DNA of 64,000 nt from Thuidium tamariscinum (GCA_947034885.2 OX344753.2:14570001-14634000); one strand, 5' to 3'; counted from the stretch's first letter, positions 22,955 through 34,247 are shown. Notes: generated from the letters alone by a model not told the origin. Made by a program: numbers and translations.

Positions 22955-23984
22955 GTTACTTATGCATGAATGAATATATTGTTGGTACTATGACTAAAAA
23001 TATAGTTAAGCTTTCAAGGGGAAGATTTTTGGAGGTTTTTAGAGGAACAAAGAGAGTCTTTAAAATGGAGAGTCTCCACCACTACAATGGAGATTCTTTG
23101 ACCAATGCTACCTTGTTATTCCATTTATACCCTTCACATTCCTTGTTTGATGATGTGAGCATTTGCTGTGATTTTTTTTCCAAGGCCATTTTTGACTCTT
23201 TTCACATGTTTTTTTAATTTTTTGCTTGAAAAATTATGATGTAGGGTAGGCTTCATGGAAAATTTCAAAAATTGGATGGATTAATGTGGAAAGAAAAGGA
23301 TAGAAGCCCAAAGAATGGTGTAGGTTTGGACTTTGGGCTTGGACTTTGGCCTTTGGAGGCTTCACACCATTCCCTGGCCAAAAAGTCCAATTCCTAAATT
23401 TTTGGGCCTATTTATTGCCCATTTCTTTGGACTCTCACCAAACTTTGGGTCGACAATCCCACAGCCTCTCTACTTTGGACAGCCATAGTGTGAAGTGGCC
23501 CTAACAAGGTCATGACACATGTCCTAAATTAGTAAGTAAGAGAATAGGAAGAATTGAGCAAGACAACAATTCTTGAATGATTTGAATTAGAAGACTTTAG
23601 ACATTGGCTATTGGTCAAGAGTACTTTTTGGCTCCCAAATTCACAATAATTTCAATTCGAGGAATTATATTGTGAAAATTTTAAACCTCCATGTTTCCTA
23701 TCTTTCCACCAGGGAAAAATTTCCACCACCTCATGTTGTGCACAATCTGCTCCAAAATTGCTTCAATGACCTGGTACTGCTGCCTCAACCATTTGGATGA
23801 TGTTGAACTAAATTCTCAAACCATCATTGTTTCTCCAGCAACAAGTTTGTACAGCGAGCAACTGAGCCATCACATTTAGTTAATGTAGTACAAACTCACA
23901 AGTACTAAAACCCACATACAATACTAAGATAGTGATGCTGCAACATCAGGAAATTGTTTGTGAAGATTGGTAACTTATATGGAG
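22955..23984. other. no gene recognised
   Basis: Slightly less AT-rich than its neighbours and containing an 83-codon plus-strand frame (22966-23217). Nothing recognisable was found in either. A short tandem 'TTTGGGCTTGGACTTTGGCC' lies near 23332. Confidence 0.35.
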
Positions 23985-24312
23985 TAAGGTAGGAGGTCCT
24001 TAGATGGAGCGGGCATTAAAATGGAGCTCTATCTTAAATGTAGATAATTTGTACATGTTTCTTTTTCATAGCCTTCAGTGGTGTAAAAACTGTGTACATT
24101 TTAGGCAATGCTCCATTTTAGAGTCCTATGTCACTTTAAATTCAAAATTTGATAACTAATTCCATAAAGCTCCAAAAAATATGAAACAAATTGGGTTAGA
24201 TGTCAATTTTACTTGTCTTTCAAGGAAAACTTGCTAAAAATATTTCTAGAAGTTTTACTTCCCTAAAATTCAGTTTTAGCTCTTAGATGGTCCATTATAG
24301 GACCTTCTACCT
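23985..24312. mobile_element. MITE family A, copy 3
   Basis: TAAGGTAGGAGGTCC at the left and GGACCTTCTACCT at the right. The interior has 'AATATGAAACAAATTGGGTT' followed by AGATGTC. 328 bp. The right-end TA is mutated to CA. Confidence 0.8.
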
Positions 24313-24351
24313 CACTCCGTAAGATTCATTGCCTTTAGTTGCATCCACTAC

Positions 24352-24923
24352 ACTAAAAAGTATATTTAGTGTTGGATTACATTTAGTGTAGTTACCTCCC
24401 TATTCCACACAACACTAAATCTCAACTTTGGAGGAATTAGTGCAGTATTAAACATAAGAGGATTTTTGAGCCCAGTTTTAGGCAGTTCCCTGAAATTGTT
24501 CCCATTGCTACAAACCAGCCCCTTGCTAGTCTGAATTTTTGAATTTTGAAAAAAAAAATTAAGATTTTTTTTCCAAAAAACTTCAGAATGTATTAAAAAG
24601 CAAAAAAATGATTTTAAGAAATAATTTATTTTCAAAGAATTTTTTTAATTTTCTAATAATTAATTAAAATAATTAATTAATTAGTATTTTCTGATGTGGC
24701 AATTGCTCGACCACATCAGCATAGCATTCCTAGCGTTCCTACAATGTTCCCAACGTTTAGGAACTTCTATTCTAACACTAAATGTAAACCTCTTCAAATT
24801 TCAAATTTACCATAGAGTACTTTTAGTATTAGAAATGAGATTTAATGTTACTTTAGTAGGCTTAATGATATTTAGTGTCATGGTTCGTAAATCGTGTTGC
24901 TAATACTAAATATACTTTTTAGT
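24352..24923. mobile_element. TIR element D carrying a family C core
   Basis: ACTAAAAAGTATATTTAGTG on the left and CTAAATATACTTTTTAGT on the right, with TA one base beyond each end. Subterminal TTTAGTGT words repeat near both ends. The centre (about 24450-24780), in reverse, has the family C series: 'GTTCC...GGGAAC', 'GATGTGG...CCACATC' and 'AATTAATTAATT'. So C-type contents are here enclosed by unrelated termini. Confidence 0.7.
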
Positions 24924-24992
24924 ATACTGGCTAATTTGTTCCTTGTACAGAAAAACAATGGAACAAACTCATAGTAGCCTCAATCTCTTTCA

Positions 24993-25276
24993 CATTAGAT
25001 GAGATTTGAGGCCTTGGGAGGGCCATTTTGGGTTGGTTTCCGAAACAATTTCCAAAATAGTCGACAACAATTTCCCAAAAAAGAAATTGGATCTTGAAAT
25101 GTGAAAAAGAGTCCTAAAAAATTCATTAAAAAATTGATGATGTGGCACAGTCTCGATCACGTTAGACTGTGCAATTTTGAGTTTCCACAACAATGAAACG
25201 TGTTCCTACGACAGTTTTAGTGTTCCTGTAGTTTGGGAACCCGCAATCTTTCGAAGGCCCCAAATCTCATCTAATG
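24993..25276. mobile_element. MITE family C copy (CATTAGATGAGATTTG ends)
   Basis: CATTAGATGAGATTTGAGGC at the left is inverted at the right (GGGGCC instead of GAGGCC), one mismatch in 21. The interior has 'GATGTGGCACAGTCTCGATC', 'TGTTCCTACGACAGTTTTAG' and 'GTTTGGGAAC'. 284 bp, just 70 bp downstream of element D. Confidence 0.8.
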
Positions 25277-25733
25277 CAGATGAATCTTCCTGTACATCTT
25301 GCTAATCTAATTCAACTTTGTTTTTCTTCATCCTTTAATTTACACAAAAGAAACTAAAACTAAAACTAATAATAATAACAATAATAATAATAATAAACTC
25401 AAAAAAATTTGGTTCAACTTTTGCAAAGAAAATGGAAGTAGGAATATTTGTGAAGAGTTTGAGGAAGCAAAGAGATAATGACACAATGACTATGAGCTAT
25501 GAGCCTACAAGAGGCATCACAACCCCTGTGACAAGCTCTTTGGTTCTCAAATAACTGGAGCCATTGGATTGTTGAAGAATAAAATACTCCCCCCTTCTGC
25601 ACCGTTAATCAGACTTTGAAAATTGCTACGAATGGTCCTAATCATGGATTTTTTATTGTACTTTAAGAATAATGAAGGCCCTTCAAAGTTGTTAATGGAG
25701 AATCATTAGTGGGAAAAAATAAGGTTCATTGAT
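25277..25733. other. no gene seen; AAT microsatellite
   Basis: An imperfect (AAT)n tract lies at 25366-25396. Nothing else is recognised. Confidence 0.5.
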
Positions 25734-26442
25734 GGGTCATTGCAAGAAACACCTGTCCTATTTGTTGTGTTTTGCAATAGTACTCATGATTTTTTCAATA
25801 GTACTATAAAATTAGAAAAAAAAAATTTAAAAATTTAAAAAAATAGGAATAATGTATATACCTCTAAAATGAAGGTTTTCACTGACGGAAATTGATAGAA
25901 AAATTCTCTAAGTAGGAGAACTTGAAAAGTGCCAAATCTCAAGAAAATAGGTATTTTGATTCAAAAATTAGGGAAAAATAGTAAAAATAAGTATTTTCAA
26001 AAAATAAAAAGTTAACATTTGATTCAAAAAATCCACCAAAATAATATTTTATATGTTTCAAAATACAAGCAGAAGGGAGCTCACTTTGTAGACCTCCACA
26101 CCTCACAAAATTAACTTTTTTTTAAAATCCTTCCTTAGAGAGCTAGAAATCTACTAGAAGACCATCTCATCCAAATTTCATTTCAAAATCATTAAAAAAA
26201 GGTATAGCTCAGGTACTAAAAACCCCTAAACTGCTAAGTGTGACATCCAATCGGGGTCTATTTTTGGATAGTAAACTATTTTCGAAAATTATGAAAAAAT
26301 CAAGGAAGGTGTATAATAGTTATGAGTACCTTCCTTATAAATTTTGAGTCATTTGGAGCTAAAACACAAAAATTATGGCCAAAAAATTGATCAGCATGCA
26401 ACGTGTGATACAAAATAGTACAGGTGTTTCTTGCAATGACCT
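25734..26442. mobile_element. unclassified TIR element, family L, copy 1 (4-bp TSD)
   Basis: GGGTCATTGCAAGAAACACC at the left and GGTGTTTCTTGCAATGACCT at the right. Flanked by TGAT at 25730-25733 and 26443-26446. The 709-bp AT-rich interior shares 'AAAATTCTCTAAGT' and 'GAAAAGTGCCAAA' with the copy at 30410. The termini do not match hAT, CACTA, MULE, piggyBac or Tc1/mariner signatures that I know. A 4-bp duplication is seen in groups such as Sola1, but I cannot assign it. Confidence 0.75.
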
Positions 26443-27120
26443 TGATCTCAATTGCCAGTAGAGTTTGGCACTCATCTATATTCCTTTTATTTGGATAAAT
26501 TCTACTTGAGTTTCACTTGTATTCCAAAGTGAGTTTAGTGTCTATGTTGGAATGAGTTCAACATTAGTCAGGTGCATTTATGAGCTTTGTTGTTGGAGCT
26601 TCCTCGATTCCATGAGTTCCATTTCCATTTGTTGAAGTCTATGTCTTTGTTGTTGTTGGGGGGATTTCAAGCGCATGTCATCAACTGAGTTTGTGTGATC
26701 TTGGGGTTTCTTCCATTGGCAATTCTATTTGACTTGGCTTTCAAGTACCAACATCATAAATTTTTTGTTTCATAAATTCAATTAGTTCTATTTGTTTCAA
26801 TATTAAGCTCTTAGTGCATTATAATTAGGATTGTTGAGCAATTAGGGTTTGAGCCATTTCACCCATATGGTGTCCTATTGTTTGTATTAATATTTGTTTA
26901 ATAGAGTTCTCTTGTTTTTTGATCAAAATCAATCTATTCTTTGTGCTTAGTAAAACCTGTCTTTTGAGTGGATAGTGAGGCATGATGCTTCACTACCCAT
27001 CCAAAAAAAATGATTAAATCACCCCCCCTCCCAAACAAACAAACAAATTTAAATTTTTAAAATTTAAAATTTAAAATTTGCATCCCCTCCACCTCTTATA
27101 ATTCTTAGAAGCCAGTGTGA
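26443..27120. other. no gene recognised
   Basis: Moderately AT-rich. Has stretches of less biased composition around 26450-26760 but no frame longer than background. Confidence 0.35.
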
Positions 27121-27320
27121 TTGACAATCAATATGGGATTTTATTCGTATCCTTATTCAATATTGTATACATATTCAATATTCTATAGATATATTCAGTA
27201 CCATATACATATTCAATACTATATCCATATCCATATCCAATATTTCAATACTATATCCGTACTCAATATTCATACCCATATTTTGTATATGTATTCATAT
27301 TTTTATTTGGATGATTGAGA
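27121..27320. repeat. degenerate tandem of TATTCAATA / ATATCCATAT words
   Basis: About 190 bp of imperfect 'ATATTCAATA', 'CATATCCATATCC' and 'TACATATTCAATAC' repeats. The overlapping 65-codon frame (rich in Tyr, Ile, His) is simply this repeat translated. Confidence 0.75.
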
Positions 27321-28240
27321 TTAAATCTCACAACATCAATGGCTTGGGATTTTTTGAGAAATTGACGGTGATTACGAAGGTCACCATTTTTTTTAAAACT
27401 ATCAACGACCTATAAATTTTTGGAGAGGGGGAGGGGGGGCAAATGCAAACCAGGGTGGGTTGCATCTTTTCAAAGGATAGTGATAATGTGATTGATATTT
27501 TCTTGATAATGTAGTTTTTAGCAGGGTTTAGTATGGCACCACCCATTTCTCAACAGCATTACAGTGAGAGCACATGGCAATTTGTTTTAGAATGCAGATT
27601 TCAAACTTTTCTTTTCCAACAACCACTTTCAAGTGTTTTTCTTTGACAATTTAGCAATCTAAATTTTTGCCTTTTGTACCCCTTTTTGTACCCCTTTTAA
27701 AAAGATTGACTACAAATGGGATGTTGCCATGTGGACCCCCTTTAAAATTCCTATATTTTTTGTTGAGAATTCTCATTTTGTCACACATTGTGACAACAGA
27801 TTAGCTTTGCCTTCTAAAACATGGTTATAGCACTCTATCATTGAAGTAGCATGGTGGCCATCTTGTAAATAATTGCCCGTGCAACCACCATTGCTTGTAA
27901 AGAAGAGAAAAACTTGAAAACTATAAGGGATGCAATCCATTTTCAACTACTTATGCAATTGAACAAATCTGGATTGTGTACATGTAGAGGGGATAAAATC
28001 GTCCATGTACAAAAATAGATCGAAGAGGGATTCCATATTTTTTCAAAGTTTTATTTCCCAAAACAAGAATAATATGCATTTTTTAGTTGAAAATTCTATT
28101 TGTCTCACATAGGTTATATAGGGCATCCTATTTCTGACTAAAAATTGGTTGCAAAATCAACCAAGGGTTGGTTGCAATATTGAGAGACTCTTATATAGCC
28201 AATCATAATGTACTACAATTATATTGGAAACTATACAAGC
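27321..28240. other. no gene recognised
   Basis: Non-coding by appearance; no termini of the families described here. Confidence 0.35.
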
Positions 28241-28258
28241 ACTAGAAGAAAATCACGT
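28241..28258. mobile_element. isolated CACTA-type terminus
   Basis: CACTAGAAGAAAATCACG matches the foldback termini at 16031 and 22728, but no inverted partner (CTTCTAGTG) was found within a plausible distance. Either a truncated foldback or the end of an element cut by later events. Confidence 0.35.
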
Positions 28259-28321
28259 TTGCCGCAATCGACTGATATGCAACTACGTGTCCTATGCGAC
28301 TGCCCTACAACTACAACCCTC

Positions 28322-29190
28322 TGTATTTGCACCAAATTTAATGTTTACACTATCATTTCTAATACAAGTACCAAATATTCGGAAAATATTGTTTTTGGAC
28401 ACATATAACCATAGGATCTTGTAGTATTCAGGTTTGAGAAGACGAAGAAAAAATTTCAGAAATTTTTACCATGTGGATTACAAGATATTAGTGTTTGAAG
28501 TTACAAAAATCCTTTTTTTATCACTGCGAAAATCTAGGTAGCTGCACTTTACAAGCTCACATTTGCATGAAAAAGCGTCCAAAATGGTAGTTCTTCTTTG
28601 AATTCATTCTCCAAGGCAAGTTGTCTACATGCTCAAAAAATTTCAAATCATTTGGAATTGGACAACATATAGAAAAAAATAGTAAGTACAAAGAAATAGA
28701 GAATGATTTAAAATATTAAATTGTTAAAAATTTATTTGTGAAATTGAAACTTGCCAATCCCAATGGTTCAAATGTTGTAATAAACAGCCTATATCTAATG
28801 TTTTTATTTTTTTCCAAAAATATTGAAAATTGAGTAAAATAAAGGACTTCAAAGTTTATTTTAGAGTAGGGAATCTAAAACTACCCACAAACTAAAACTC
28901 TTCATAACTTTTGACTCATTAGTCTAAATGGAATGATTAAAATCTTTTCACATATATATAAATCTATTATACCAATTTCAAATTTTTATTTTCTAAAAAA
29001 GTGATTTTTTTTTATCTGCCCAAACTGTCCGAGTGGAGAAATAAACAACATATCATGCAATAACTTTTTAACCATGTAGTCAAAAGTCACGAAAATTGTT
29101 GGGCTTTAAAGATATTCCTCATCCACACCTTCTATTAAAATTTGGTCCCAAAATATGAAAATTTCTAGTCATATGTACTTGCCCAAAGAG
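28322..29190. repeat. family E fragment (no intact ends)
   Basis: Ordered E blocks: 'ATAGGATCTTGTAGTATTCA', 'AGCTGCACTTTACAAGCTCA', 'CCAATCCCAATGGTTCAAAT', 'TAACTTTTTAACCATGTAGT'. The TTAA termini are not visible. Confidence 0.6.
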
Positions 29191-29396
29191 GGAAAAAAAT
29201 TTCCTAGAGGAATTTTTTATTGCAATGTAAGCACAATCTTTTTTAAATAATTTTTTGAATTTTTTTGAGTTACTAAAAATGAAAAGTTCCATAGACCCTT
29301 TTTCTACTATTTTCTGCTACTAAGTAGCCTATGCAATACTTTATAGCAATCTATAGTATTGCATGGTATTGATTGATAGTCCGAATCTACATGTAT

Positions 29397-29640
29397 TTGT
29401 AATGCCCCCAAGCCACTTGGGGGCTGGGTTCACGGTGAGGGCGCGCCGCGATCCCCATGTGGAAGGGCAGATCCCGGTTGGGCCAAGTGTGGGGCGGGAG
29501 GACCCACACTTGGAAGGTGGGGAGGCCCACACCTTGAAGTGGGGTGTGAAGGGCGGCGTCACGGAGGTAAGCGTGACACTAGGGGTGAACCCCCACTCAC
29601 AACTCACTGTATGGAGGTGTGAGGGCCTGTAGGAGAGTTC
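29397..29640. other. GC-rich island of unknown nature
   Basis: About 240 bp of sharply higher GC than the surroundings, with 'GCCCCCAAGCCACTTGGGGG' as a short palindrome and several 'GGCCCACAC'/'GTGGGGCGGG' words. The start TGTAATGCCCCCAAG resembles the TG...-type start of some plant LTRs, but no matching second copy or closing CA is defined. Open frames on both strands reflect composition. Confidence 0.3.
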
Positions 29641-30339
29641 GACTAGACTCCAATAGTTGTAGGGTGCAATTAGGACTGAGTCTTGATTTCACCCTAGAAC
29701 TTTACTAACTTGTGATGATGTGCCTTTGCAGATTAGGGCTTAACTGCACCAAAGAAGTGGTGCGGGACTTGGCAAGAGGAGACCTTTGTTAAAGTATTGT
29801 GAATCAAGAGTTAAGATTTGCAGGTCTTCTATACATAACAAAAAATTCATTTATTATTCTACAATATGAATGCACTTTTGGATTGTAATTGGAGCTATGT
29901 AGATAAATAAGAGAGCTATATTAGCATTCAAAAGGTTCACAATGGAAAGCTATGCAATTTCTCTTCGTCTATTCAATAATATATCTTTATTTTTCAAAGA
30001 TGAATTGACCAAAAAAATGCACAATATTTATTTCTAAAATTTTGATTATATTATACTCTTTTAATCCAATATATGAAACTATACATAGTTATAAAGGGAT
30101 GGTCCACGAGAGACCCTATACTTTTAGTTCATGGCAAGAAAGTCCCTCACATGTGATTTTAGATGAAAAGTGCACCCTAGACAAGTGATCAATATTGCCA
30201 AGGTTTCATTATTTTCAACCATCTATACATAACATTGTTTTCCAATAAGGTCAATTGCTTCCCTTTTGTATCCTTGAAAAGGGGCCCTAGAATAAACAAA
30301 ATTATCTTCTATAAACTTTCTAATAATTCTAATCCTTGA
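29641..30339. other. no gene recognised
   Basis: AT-rich after 29800. The first 150 bp continues the mixed composition of the GC-rich island. Confidence 0.35.
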
Positions 30340-30409
30340 TTAACCCCAAAGTGACAAAGAGGACAAAAAATGCCCTCACATAATTTCAAGTCCAATTCAA
30401 AGTGTTGTA

Positions 30410-31138
30410 GGGTCATTGCAAGAAAGGTTGTCCATTTTTGTAGCGTTTTGGATTTGGACACTTTTTTTTCCAGGAGTACTATTTAATATGAATTTTTTTT
30501 TAAAACATAAAAAAATGTAAAATGCATATACTTTAAAGAAAAAGGTACCCTATAAAGGAAAAGCTTTGGAAAATTCTCTAAGTGGGAGAATTAGAAAAGT
30601 GCCAAAACTCATGAAAATGGGCATATTTAGATTTTAATTTGTAAAAAGTAGGAAATTTTATTTTTCTTAAATCTAAAAATTATATATTTGGTTAGAGTTG
30701 ATGGTGATGAGATTTTACCAAAAAATTTATCTTAGTACGATCATCAATGTTTAGAAATTGCATGCAATGGGAGTGATGTTTGCACACATGTAGAGGACAT
30801 AAAATAATGTATTTTTAGATTTACTGTGGTAGGAACATGCTTTCCTACTATACAAATGAACCATGAAAATTTCAGCTTTAGATCATTAAATTAGGGGACT
30901 CTAAACGTAGTAAAAAAACCCTAAACCTCAGTTTGTGACAAATGAAGAAAAATGATTTTTAAATATAAAATGATTTTTTTTAATTTCTGAAAAATAAAGG
31001 ACGTGAAAACCATCAAGTTAGAGAGGTCCAATAATTATTTCATATTATTAGATCTTTAGATTCAAAAGTTACAGCAGAAAAGAACGACATCACTCCAATT
31101 GTGATGGAGAATAGGACCGGCGTTTCTTGCAATGACCC
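30410..31138. mobile_element. family L element, copy 2 (TSD TGTA)
   Basis: GGGTCATTGCAAGAAAGG at the left, CGTTTCTTGCAATGACCC at the right, flanked by TGTA at 30406-30409 and 31139-31142. The uninterrupted K copy reads TTGTAACTTT at this place, so one TGTA is the original and the other the duplication. 729 bp, non-coding. Confidence 0.85.
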
Positions 31139-31981
31139 TGTAACTTTAGCATCAAAAGTCCAAATTCAATTGAATTTGTTAGAAAAGTTGCACTCTCCCT
31201 TCTAGTTTATGTGGTAAAATTTTTAGATGAATCCAAAATGTATTAATTTTTTGGAAGCCAATCAAAGTTCACAACCTCAATTTGAGTAAACCAAATTGCA
31301 TTTTAGGGCTACAACTTTAGGGCCTTGTATCTCCTTCATCCATTGTTGATTTTCAATAAAAACTTATTGGATTTTGTTTGAACCCTTGAAGTATAGTTAT
31401 TGTGGTAATGTTTTTATGTCAATCCAAGTTGTTTTGAATGTTTTGGGAGCAATTTGAAGTTCAAAATCCTACCATTATTGGAGTATAGTGAACTTTGGCA
31501 GCTTTTTTCTTCTTCATATAGAGTCCATTTTTAATAATTCTTTAAAAAAAAGTTGTGTATACTAATCTAGTTTGTATGGCTAAAGTTTCATGTTAATCCA
31601 AGAATTAATGAGTGATTAAGAAGCATTCTAGTAGAAAGAGGTTCAACTTTAGATGTGTTTTTTGCAATTTTTCTTGCTAATTTTTGACATTTCAAAGCCA
31701 TTTTGTAGACACAATGAGTTGATTGAATGAAATTTTTTTCACCAATGTGTTTGTATATTAGTTTTGAATCATTTTGTAGTGTAAAGTTTTTCATTTGAAT
31801 AGGTTTAGAAATCAAATTTCACCTCCAAATGTGTTTTGGGGAAAATTTTAACATCCATTTTCAACACTAAAACATTATGATCTTGCAATCTATATAACCA
31901 AATGACTTCAAATTTTGTACATGTCATCTACAAAATGTACATTGCAAGATTGCATATTTGAGATTTGTATAACTTGAAGAC

Positions 31982-33016
31982 GGGTGATTGCAAGAAACAC
32001 TTCATGTTTTTGGCCATAGGATTGGCAATACTGCACAATAACGCCACATAAGGGTTTTTTTAGCCGTATTGAGAGACTGCAAGTTCTCGGATTGTGGGAG
32101 CTCACTAAAATCTATTCTACAAGCAATTTGATATGGCCACAAGATTGCCACATCACATATTAATATTTTAGTAACATTTCATTATTTTTTCCGAATGTTT
32201 TTTTAATTTTTCATTATCAAAAATAATGATAATTTTTAAATAATATTTTTTTAATTTTTAAATTAAAAAAATCTGACCAGTAGTGATTGGTTCACAAATT
32301 CGAGAACAAGATTGAAATAGTCTCTTAGTGCCCTAAAAAAACCTCTTATGGTACAACATGTCAACACTACACTTGCAAATCTTAACCATATATTTTTGGG
32401 CTTGCAAATCTAGACCATCAATCTATACTATGTAGTCCTATAGTTTGCTACAAAGTACTACTAAGGCCACTGGTGGCAGAAAATAGCAAAAAAAGGAGTT
32501 GCGGATCTTTTTTATTTTTAGTAATTAAAAAAAATTCTAAAAATTATTTTAAAAGATCCATTTTCTTAAACAAGATTGTACTCACATTGCAATAAAAATT
32601 CCTTTACGAAATGTTTTCCCTCTTCATAGCCTTTGCACAAAAGAAGGTCACTTTGATCCCATGTGTACAACAAATATGTTTCTATTTTTATAAAAACTCA
32701 TTGTTAATCCTTATAATGTTAGTAGACCTCCAACTTCAATTCACCAATTTGTGGCTTCAAATTTGGATTTTGGGTCAAAATTAGGACTAAAACCCCCCAA
32801 AATGGCCAAGGTAGACATATAATTGAAGGCAAGTTAAAAATAAATAAAATAATTTTTATTTAAATGAAAAAATTACTCAACATCTGAAACTTTTGTGTAC
32901 ACCTTCATTCCAAATTTCAAGCCTAAAGGACAAAAGATGCAAAAGTTATGAACAAAAAACTATTTGTTAGAGGTCAAGGGGACAAAAAAAAGGACAAGTG
33001 TTTCTTGCAATCACGA
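31982..33016. mobile_element. family L-related element, copy 3, containing a family C element
   Basis: GGGTGATTGCAAGAAACACT at the left and AAGTGTTTCTTGCAATCAC at the right are an inverted pair. The interior differs from copies 1 and 2 except near the ends. Flanking duplication is not evident; compared with K copy 2 a few bases are missing next to it. Family C is nested at 32047-32350. Confidence 0.7.
32047..32350. mobile_element. MITE family C copy (CATAAGG ends)
   Basis: CATAAGGGTTTTTTTAG at the left, CTAAAAAAACCTCTTATG at the right. The interior shows 'GCAAGTTCTCGGATTGTGGG', 'GATTGCCACATCACATATTA', 'GACCAGTAGTGATTGGTTC' and 'CGAGAACAAGATTGAAATAG'. 304 bp. Confidence 0.75.
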
Positions 33017-33021
33017 TCTAT

Positions 33022-33243
33022 CACTACAAGAGAAAGGAGTGTTTTAATTGAGTTTTTAAGTATAGTCCTAGGCATCACATTATAAGTAATGACTTTTAAG
33101 GCAATTTTCAACAAAAATTTACTAGATATACATGTATTTTTAGTAAATTATTGTTGAAAATTGCCTTAAAAGTCATTACTTATAGTTTGATGTTTAGGAC
33201 TATACTTAAAAACTCAATTAAAACACCCTTTTTTCTTGTAGTG
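33022..33243. mobile_element. CACTA-type foldback MITE, copy 3 (TSD TAT)
   Basis: CACTACAAGAGAAAGG at the left, CCCTTTTTTCTTGTAGTG at the right, flanked by TAT at 33019-33021 and 33244-33246. Arms of about 95 bp pair almost perfectly ('AAGTATAGTCCTAGGCATCA', 'CTTTTAAGGCAATTTTCAAC'). CACTACAAGAAAA is the textbook CACTA terminus in plants. Confidence 0.92.
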
Positions 33244-33302
33244 TATAAAGCTTCAAAAGCAATGATGTTTTTGAACCCCAGAAATTGAATGTCACTTTGA
33301 AA

Positions 33303-34247
33303 TTAACCCCTAAAGCCCTAAACTGCATTTTTTGAGAACATAATTTTTTTGGGCAATTCAATATGGATAGAGTTTTTTTTTTTCTTTGAAATTTTGATAT
33401 AACATTTGCCCAAGGAGTAGCTTTGAGGCCAACCCTTTTCATAACTTTTGACTACATGGTTAAAAAGTTATGGTAGGATATGTTGTTTTCTTTACTTGGT
33501 AGACAACCTAGGCAGATAAAAAAACTTCTTCAAAAATTATTTAAAAAATAAATAAAATTTTGAAATTTTTTTATTACATTTTTATCTAAAAGCAAAGCTT
33601 TGAATCAATCCATTCCGATCAATGAGTCAAAAGTTATGAAGATTTTGAATTTGGGGTAGTTTGCGGCTACTTACAGAATCTGTACAGTACAAAAAAGTTT
33701 GAAATTCTTCATTTAATTCAATTTTTCATATTTTTGGAAAAAAATAAAAATGGAAGGTGTAGATTGTTTATTACAACATTTTAACCATTGGGATTGAAAA
33801 TTTTCAATTCCATGAATAAAATGTTCACAATTTAGTATTTTGGCTCATTTTTTATTTATTTCTACTTACTTATTTTTTTCTATATGTTGTACAATTCCAA
33901 ATGGTTTGAATTTTTTTGAGAGTGTATCCAAGTTGCATTGAAGTATGAATTCAAAGAGTAACCACCATTTTGAATTTTTTTACACAAATGTGACCTTGTG
34001 AAGTGCAGCTGCCCGAATTTATATAGGGATAAAAAAACAATTTTTGTCAATTTAAATGCTTAAATCTTGCAATCTACACGGTGGAAATTTCTGAAATTTT
34101 TTCCACATGTTCACAAACCACCTTAATACAAGATCCTACGGTTACATGAGTCAAAAATGTGTTTTAAGAAAAAAAATTGCACTTGTATTAGAATGGCAAT
34201 TTTGGAGCATTTTTGGTGAAAATATAGTCAAAAGCTTTAGGGGTTAA
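33303..34247. mobile_element. piggyBac-like TTAA MITE, family E, copy
   Basis: TTAACCCCTAAAGCCCTAAA at the left, AGCTTTAGGGGTTAA at the right, 945 bp. Its left TTAA is the right TTAA of family K copy 3. The interior follows the E series ('GAGTAGCTTTGAGGCC', 'GATCAATGAGTCAAAAGTTA', 'CAAGATCCTACGGTTACATG'). Confidence 0.85.

Larger units (their letters stand above)
30340..33306. mobile_element. piggyBac-like TTAA MITE, family K, copy 3, with nested insertions
   Basis: The left end TTAACCCCAAAGTGACAAAG is matched by a slightly degraded AATGTCACTTTGAAATTAA at the right. The body aligns with copy 2 (12975-13953) in the order left end, insertion, middle, insertion, insertion, right end. Insertions are family L at 30410-31138 and 31982-33016, and a CACTA-type foldback at 33022-33243. 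Subtracting them leaves about 980 bp, the length of copy 2. Confidence 0.85.

Noticed and set aside
29341-29632. 88- and 89-codon frames on opposite strands
   Set aside because: They overlap each other over a GC-rich island; stop codons are scarce there because of composition.
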